Below, in pieces: positions 37,101 through 37,860 of a stretch of 37,860 nucleotides of DNA. The notes under the pieces are model-generated. The model was not told the DNA's origin and ran no database searches. It was given only the letters and a program-made list of their open reading frames with translations. The DNA is from Nymphaea colorata (Eukaryota > Streptophyta > Magnoliopsida > Nymphaeales > Nymphaeaceae), in contig NC_045146.1 of the NCBI RefSeq assembly GCF_008831285.2, forward strand, positions 13,223,289 to 13,261,148. Direction: 5' to 3'. The translations under genes were made by a program, and so were the position numbers. Positions within the stretch are counted from its first letter, which is position 1; each line of letters begins with the position of its first letter.

Positions 37101-37860
37101 AATATCCAACTCGCTATAGCAATTACAAGAAATGACAAGTAATTTGACTAGAAATGGGTGCCTTCGTTACTCGTGCAATTATGGATAAAAATGGCTTTGA
37201 GACCTAGCGAACTAGTCTTTCCTCCTCAGCTCTTGTTTTATAGTCACATTTTGCATCAAAATTAGAGGCGGAAACCATGCTAGAGAGTTTCTTTAGGTTC
37301 AGAAGTTCCACTAGCCATTACTCTGGAAGTATAAGTAAATGCAAGTTGATTTGGTAGAAACTGTATGATTTTATCTCGCATTGGACTTGAGAGTTTCCTA
37401 TCCACAGGCATTCTTAAGAGTGTAATTAAATTGAACGATTCGACTAACTTGTTTGTGCCTTAGAATTGCGTGAATTCATAACCGCAAGAGAAAGCCTTTG
37501 AAAAATCCTCAAATTACTAAAAAATCGTGGATGTCTGACCATGAGTCGGATCGTCGGGAACAAACGCAATGTCAAGAAGGACGACGCCGGGGTCAATGGG
37601 GAGGTACACCCTCTCCCACTCAGAGAGCCCCTCCTCCGCCCTCGCAGCACGATCGCTGCCGCTGCCGAAGCCGACCAGGGGAGCGACGGCCACGGAGAGT
37701 GCAGCCGCGGTGGAGTCCGTCAGGAACTGCCGCCGGTTGGAGGATGGAGGGGGTGGGGGGAGGGCGGCCCTGAGGACAAGGAGACGGGAGGGAATAGGGC
37801 GGTGCCTTCTGGGAGGGTGATTAGCTTCCAGCCCGCGCTTCAGAGGGGGGGAATTGTGGA
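25390..37860 (-). CDS. HCF136: HCF136, photosystem II stability/assembly factor (5' partial)
   Basis: Minus-strand exons in transcript order: >37860-37540, 30489-30254, 30167-30037, 29280-29148, 27806-27684, 26431-26357, 25767-25652, 25456-25390. They give an open frame of 399 residues plus TGA, with GT-AG junctions and consistent phases. The first residues of the transit peptide are outside the window. Known family role: HCF136/YCF48 is a lumenal beta-propeller protein that helps assemble the D1-D2 reaction centre of photosystem II. Asp-box-like blade motifs are visible: [24 protein letters not shown] and TKNGGKTW. Other landmarks are [35 protein letters not shown] and the terminal [15 protein letters not shown]. 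Arabidopsis HCF136 is about 403 residues, so only a short N-terminal piece is lacking. Intron 1 is 7050 bp because of a Copia insertion; the coding sequence is intact. Confidence 0.96.
25457..25651 (-). other. HCF136 intron 7
   Basis: The 195-bp intron reads, on the minus strand, GTCAA|GTAAGT to TACAG|GTTCATT. It completes an AAG codon in NLYSVKFIDSN. No other feature was seen. Confidence 0.85.
25768..26356 (-). other. HCF136 intron 6
   Basis: The 589-bp phase 0 intron lies between GYRSK and EEAWAAGG (minus-strand donor TCTAAG|GTAGGT, acceptor GTCAG|GAAG). Nothing recognisable is inside it. Confidence 0.85.
26432..27683 (-). other. HCF136 intron 5, with a 200-bp direct duplication
   Basis: The phase 0 intron lies between SRGTG and ITEDFEEV (minus-strand donor ACTGGT|GTAAGT, acceptor TTTCAG|ATCACG). 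It holds TATC/TA microsatellites (27111-27135 and about 27341-27378) and the paired repeat at 27138-27572. Confidence 0.85.
27138..27572. repeat. Direct repeat pair of about 200 bp
   Basis: Copies 27138-27342 and 27379-27572 both begin AGAATTCTTGC and end AATGGTGAAGCAT. They share CACCAAAAGCACCATGA, GTTGCATCATAAAC.GTC, CCATGTCATGTAGCACTGAGAAGCCACATAA and GTTAAACACCAGAA.A blocks. Each is preceded by a TA-rich microsatellite. They may be two copies of a short element inserted at TA repeats, or one segmental duplication. Confidence 0.8.
28296..28425. repeat. Palindrome-containing repeat remnant
   Basis: The 26 bp at 28381-28406 (CGTGTTGG-C-GCCTAGGC-A-CCAACACG) form an inverted repeat with a single mismatched pair. 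CCTAGTC.ATG motifs lie on both sides (28321-28333 and 28406-28418). The pattern resembles the ends of small DNA transposon derivatives; the family is not recognised. Confidence 0.5.
28668..28932. repeat. Spaced direct repeat of about 90 bp
   Basis: Segments 28668-28762 and 28843-28932 share TTAGTA.TTTTAAAATCACAAATT.TTGTTCTC, CTCTGACTGG.TTCAGGAT.ACATG.ATATATCCAC.GGAACTGCAG, with scattered differences. Confidence 0.8.
29281..30036 (-). other. HCF136 intron 3
   Basis: The 756-bp intron splits an AGA codon in SATLNRTVSSG (minus-strand donor AACAG|GTGATT, acceptor TTACAG|AACTG). It contains a 68-bp tandem duplication at 29347-29484 and no gene. Confidence 0.85.
29347..29484. repeat. Tandem duplication, 68-bp period
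   Basis: Units 29347-29414 and 29415-29484 directly abut. Both read AGGATGGAAGTTATG.CCATGCATGAA..G..TAAAAAGTGAAA followed by AT.ATAGTCAAGTCATTGG. Confidence 0.85.
30965..31088. repeat. Foldback (imperfect inverted repeat) with ACAT microsatellite loop
   Basis: Arm 30965-31011 (CACATGGTAGTGGCAAAATTTC...) pairs with arm 31039-31088 (complement CACATGGTAGAGGCAAAACTTC...). There are a few mismatches and a 2-nt indel, and the loop is a (TACA)n/(TA)n tract. It could be a miniature inverted-repeat element. Confidence 0.75.
31086..31118. repeat. (TG)n(AG)n microsatellite
   Basis: TG repeats run directly into GA repeats just downstream of the foldback and 25 bp before the Copia target site. Confidence 0.85.
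31143..31147. repeat. Target-site duplication, left copy (ACCTT)
   Basis: The 5 bp immediately before the left LTR match the 5 bp immediately after the right LTR. This is the duplication size typical of Copia integrase. Confidence 0.93.
31148..31398 (+). repeat. Copia 5' LTR (251 bp)
   Basis: Starts TGTTGAAGTATG, ends GTTTCTACA, and reads base for base like 35567-35817. A TATA-like TATTTAA at 31220-31226 could serve the element's promoter. Confidence 0.95.
31220..31226 (+). promoter_or_regulatory. TATA-like box in 5' LTR
   Basis: TATTTAA lies about 73 bp into the LTR, within GGGCATTATTTAAGTTG. This is a plausible core promoter for retrotransposon RNA; it is inferred from sequence only. Confidence 0.4.
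31399..31410 (+). other. Primer binding site (tRNA-iMet)
   Basis: TGGTATCAGAGC directly follows the 5' LTR. It is complementary to the 3' end of plant initiator methionine tRNA, the usual Copia primer. Confidence 0.92.
31477..31670 (+). repeat. GCC-triplet tract in the expected gag position
   Basis: Long runs of GCC/GCT triplets encode near-pure alanine with some threonine in the open frame that ends at 31869, and proline/leucine runs in another frame. Copia gag proteins sometimes start with low-complexity Ala/Pro/Thr segments, so this could be an expanded gag N-terminus. No capsid or zinc knuckle follows; 31870-32240 gives no recognisable domain. Confidence 0.7.
32102..35572 (+). CDS. Copia polyprotein: protease, integrase, RT, RNase H
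   Basis: The 1156-codon frame is uninterrupted. The protease has a DSGATHHM active site (Asp53). A pre-integrase zinc-binding H-H-C-C segment starts near residue 190. The integrase core has Asp249, Asp312 and Glu348, with the DD35E spacing. A chromo-like linker follows, with a duplicated 12-residue unit. Reverse transcriptase shows YVDD at 833-836, and RNase H has Asp999 and Asp1076 with an AEAEY motif between. The stop TGA is formed by the first bases of the 3' LTR. The start is uncertain: the frame should continue from gag, but upstream there is only noncoding-looking sequence, so the first 45 or so residues may not be natural. All catalytic residues I checked are present. Confidence 0.93.
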   Translation: MGLIGNPDITARWCSLLSSVPLLLPPVGLSVIMAASSSIDVMADCRMGEWIIDSGATHHMTGDPKVFHGYKLSSGKDRVSLADGSSISVAGKGSLPLLNKFLVHNALHVPHIPLNLLSVSKITKELNCELIFSADRCVMQDLVTGKRIGIGLASDGLYRLPMCAAQALMTAVSQATKNREDSLQLLLRWHERLGHLPFGLLRQLFPDICSRLDMTMVSCDVCHLAKHVRASYPLSSHRSNEVFAMIHSDVWGPAGIPSCHGFQYFITFIDDYSRNTIVYLLKDRSEVPTVIETFIAYVETQYGASVKTFRSDNAREYMCQSVDSFFRKKGIVHETSCSYTPPQNGVAERKNRQLLNMTRAFLFQRHVPKKYWGDAVLTSAYLINRLPSRVLNGKTPHSLLPGTREPFSLPLRVFGCVCFIHNHSPHIKKLDPRSIKGIFLGYSPTQKGYKCRDPSTGRAYVTKDVTFLEHVSYFGENPLQGEYSMSREEYSPSQEIQFTDFLDYRRDSVGPSSEVHEQEKNGPSSEVHEQEKNGECSTEAEEKCNRLFGQVYSRRKVCTDEMTGGENSTPNPISPSLDDPSRAQKQPVEEEIQTVAASEELPIALRKGVRSCTQHPIGNFVSYSRLSKDYKCFVSSLSLTMIPRNVAEAQGDPKWTYAMQEEMEALRRNMTWEVVKIPEAAHLVGSKWVYTIKYKPDGSVERYKARLVAKGFSQKYGIDYLETFAPVAKMKTVRVIISLAVMKEWKMYQLDVRNAFLNGDLEEEVYMCMPPGYEEPGKCCKLRKALYGLKQSPRAWFERLRLVMRQCGYHQGNGDHTLFVKRNKQKVTILLVYVDDMIVTGDDEDEIMKLKKLLAIEFDLKDLGKLKYFLGIEIARSGTSLVLNQRKYTLDLLKETGKLGCRPASTPLDAGHKLSLRDGELLCEEAKRRYQCLVGKLIYLTLTRPDITFAVNVMSQFMHAPTDAHLKAVDRILCYLKRNPGKGLLYVKQDTLGIEGYSDADWAGCIDTRRSTSGYCIYLGGNLIVWRSKRQDVCSRSSAEAEYRAVAMGVSELLWLKVLLTDIGIKVEEPMKMYCDNKSAINLANNPVLHDRTKHVEIDRHFIRERIDAKELILPYMRSEDQTANVLTKALSSTSFERNVSKLGMFDMYAQLEGEC
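33629..33700 (+). repeat. 36-bp in-frame tandem duplication in pol linker
   Basis: Units 33629-33664 and 33665-33700 differ at one base (CAA versus CAG) and both encode [12 protein letters not shown]. They lie between integrase and reverse transcriptase, a length-tolerant region, and keep the frame. Confidence 0.92.
35558..35566 (+). other. Polypurine tract
   Basis: The purine run GAGGGGGAG sits directly against the start of the 3' LTR, the expected primer for plus-strand DNA synthesis. Confidence 0.85.
35567..35817 (+). repeat. Copia 3' LTR (251 bp)
   Basis: Identical on reading to 31148-31398, including the AG-repeat run and the TATTTAA. It supplies the stop codon of the polyprotein and, in principle, the polyadenylation site. 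Confidence 0.95.
35818..35822. repeat. Target-site duplication, right copy (ACCTT)
   Basis: Matches 31143-31147. The empty site would have read TTAACCTTATATCAG. Confidence 0.93.
35823..37539 (-). other. Remaining part of HCF136 intron 1, right of the Copia element
   Basis: AT-rich intron sequence with no recognised gene or complete element. It runs to the minus-strand donor next to exon 1 at 37540. Confidence 0.75.
37637..37860 (-). other. HCF136 bipartite transit peptide region (partial)
   Basis: The visible N-terminal part is rich in proline, arginine and serine, as in a chloroplast stroma-targeting segment. A twin-arginine pair follows (codons at 37730-37735, reading SSNRRQFL), then an uncharged stretch [15 protein letters not shown], and an ARA just before EEGLSEWE, which would suit thylakoid processing peptidase. 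Family knowledge places HCF136 on the thylakoid Tat pathway; the exact cleavage point is inferred. Confidence 0.8.

Larger units (their letters stand above)
30490..37539 (-). other. HCF136 intron 1, enlarged by a Copia element
   Basis: The minus-strand donor is CTCATG|GTCAGA (37540/37539) and the acceptor GATCCAG|GTTTTC (30490/30489). They join DDPTH-G to FLLGTRQT. Of the 7050 bp, 4670 are the Copia element (31148-35817), plus one 5-bp target copy. The remainder holds a foldback (30965-31088) and microsatellites. I recognise no gene or complete element in 35823-37539. Confidence 0.9.

Noticed and set aside
1-37860. CRISPR arrays, bacterial operons, tRNA or rRNA genes
   Set aside because: The repeats present are microsatellites or diverged duplications, genes have spliceosomal introns, and no cloverleaf or rRNA signature was noticed by eye. 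A tRNA scan would be decisive.

Overview
This is nuclear DNA from a seed plant, most likely a flowering plant. It holds two convergent, intron-rich, conserved plant genes whose introns all follow the GT-AG rule, plus AT-rich introns with dinucleotide microsatellites and a Ty1/Copia LTR retrotransposon. I cannot name the lineage. The long introns and many small repeats suggest a genome that is not compact.

Positions 3-25235 (+) carry most of a giant sacsin-like gene. I traced eleven exons by hand; they join into one uninterrupted frame of 4117 residues, and the 5' end lies outside the window. The protein has three sacsin repeat regions: the tail of the first, a complete second with an intact GHKL/HSP90-type ATP-binding site, and a third whose ATP site has decayed. 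It ends in a coiled-coil and a C3HC4 RING finger, where human sacsin has DnaJ and HEPN domains.

Positions 25390-37860 (-) carry HCF136, the YCF48-family photosystem II assembly factor. Its eight exons form an open frame of 399 residues plus stop. The extreme N-terminus of the transit peptide runs off the right edge. The two stop codons are only 154 bp apart, so the 3' UTRs probably overlap.

HCF136 intron 1 (7.05 kb) contains a 4670-bp Copia element at 31148-35817, in antisense orientation to the gene. It has 251-bp LTRs that read as identical, an ACCTT target-site duplication, a tRNA-iMet primer binding site, a polypurine tract and one open frame for protease, integrase, reverse transcriptase and RNase H. 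No gag capsid or zinc knuckle is visible; a GCC-triplet tract lies where gag would be expected.

The remaining sequence is intronic. It holds direct duplications, foldbacks and GC-rich palindromic islands that look like remains of small non-autonomous elements, including a duplicated splice acceptor in the sacsin-like gene. I found no RNA gene, CRISPR array or bacterial-type system. The window looks like ordinary plant chromosome with a recent transposon insertion, not an undescribed multi-gene system.
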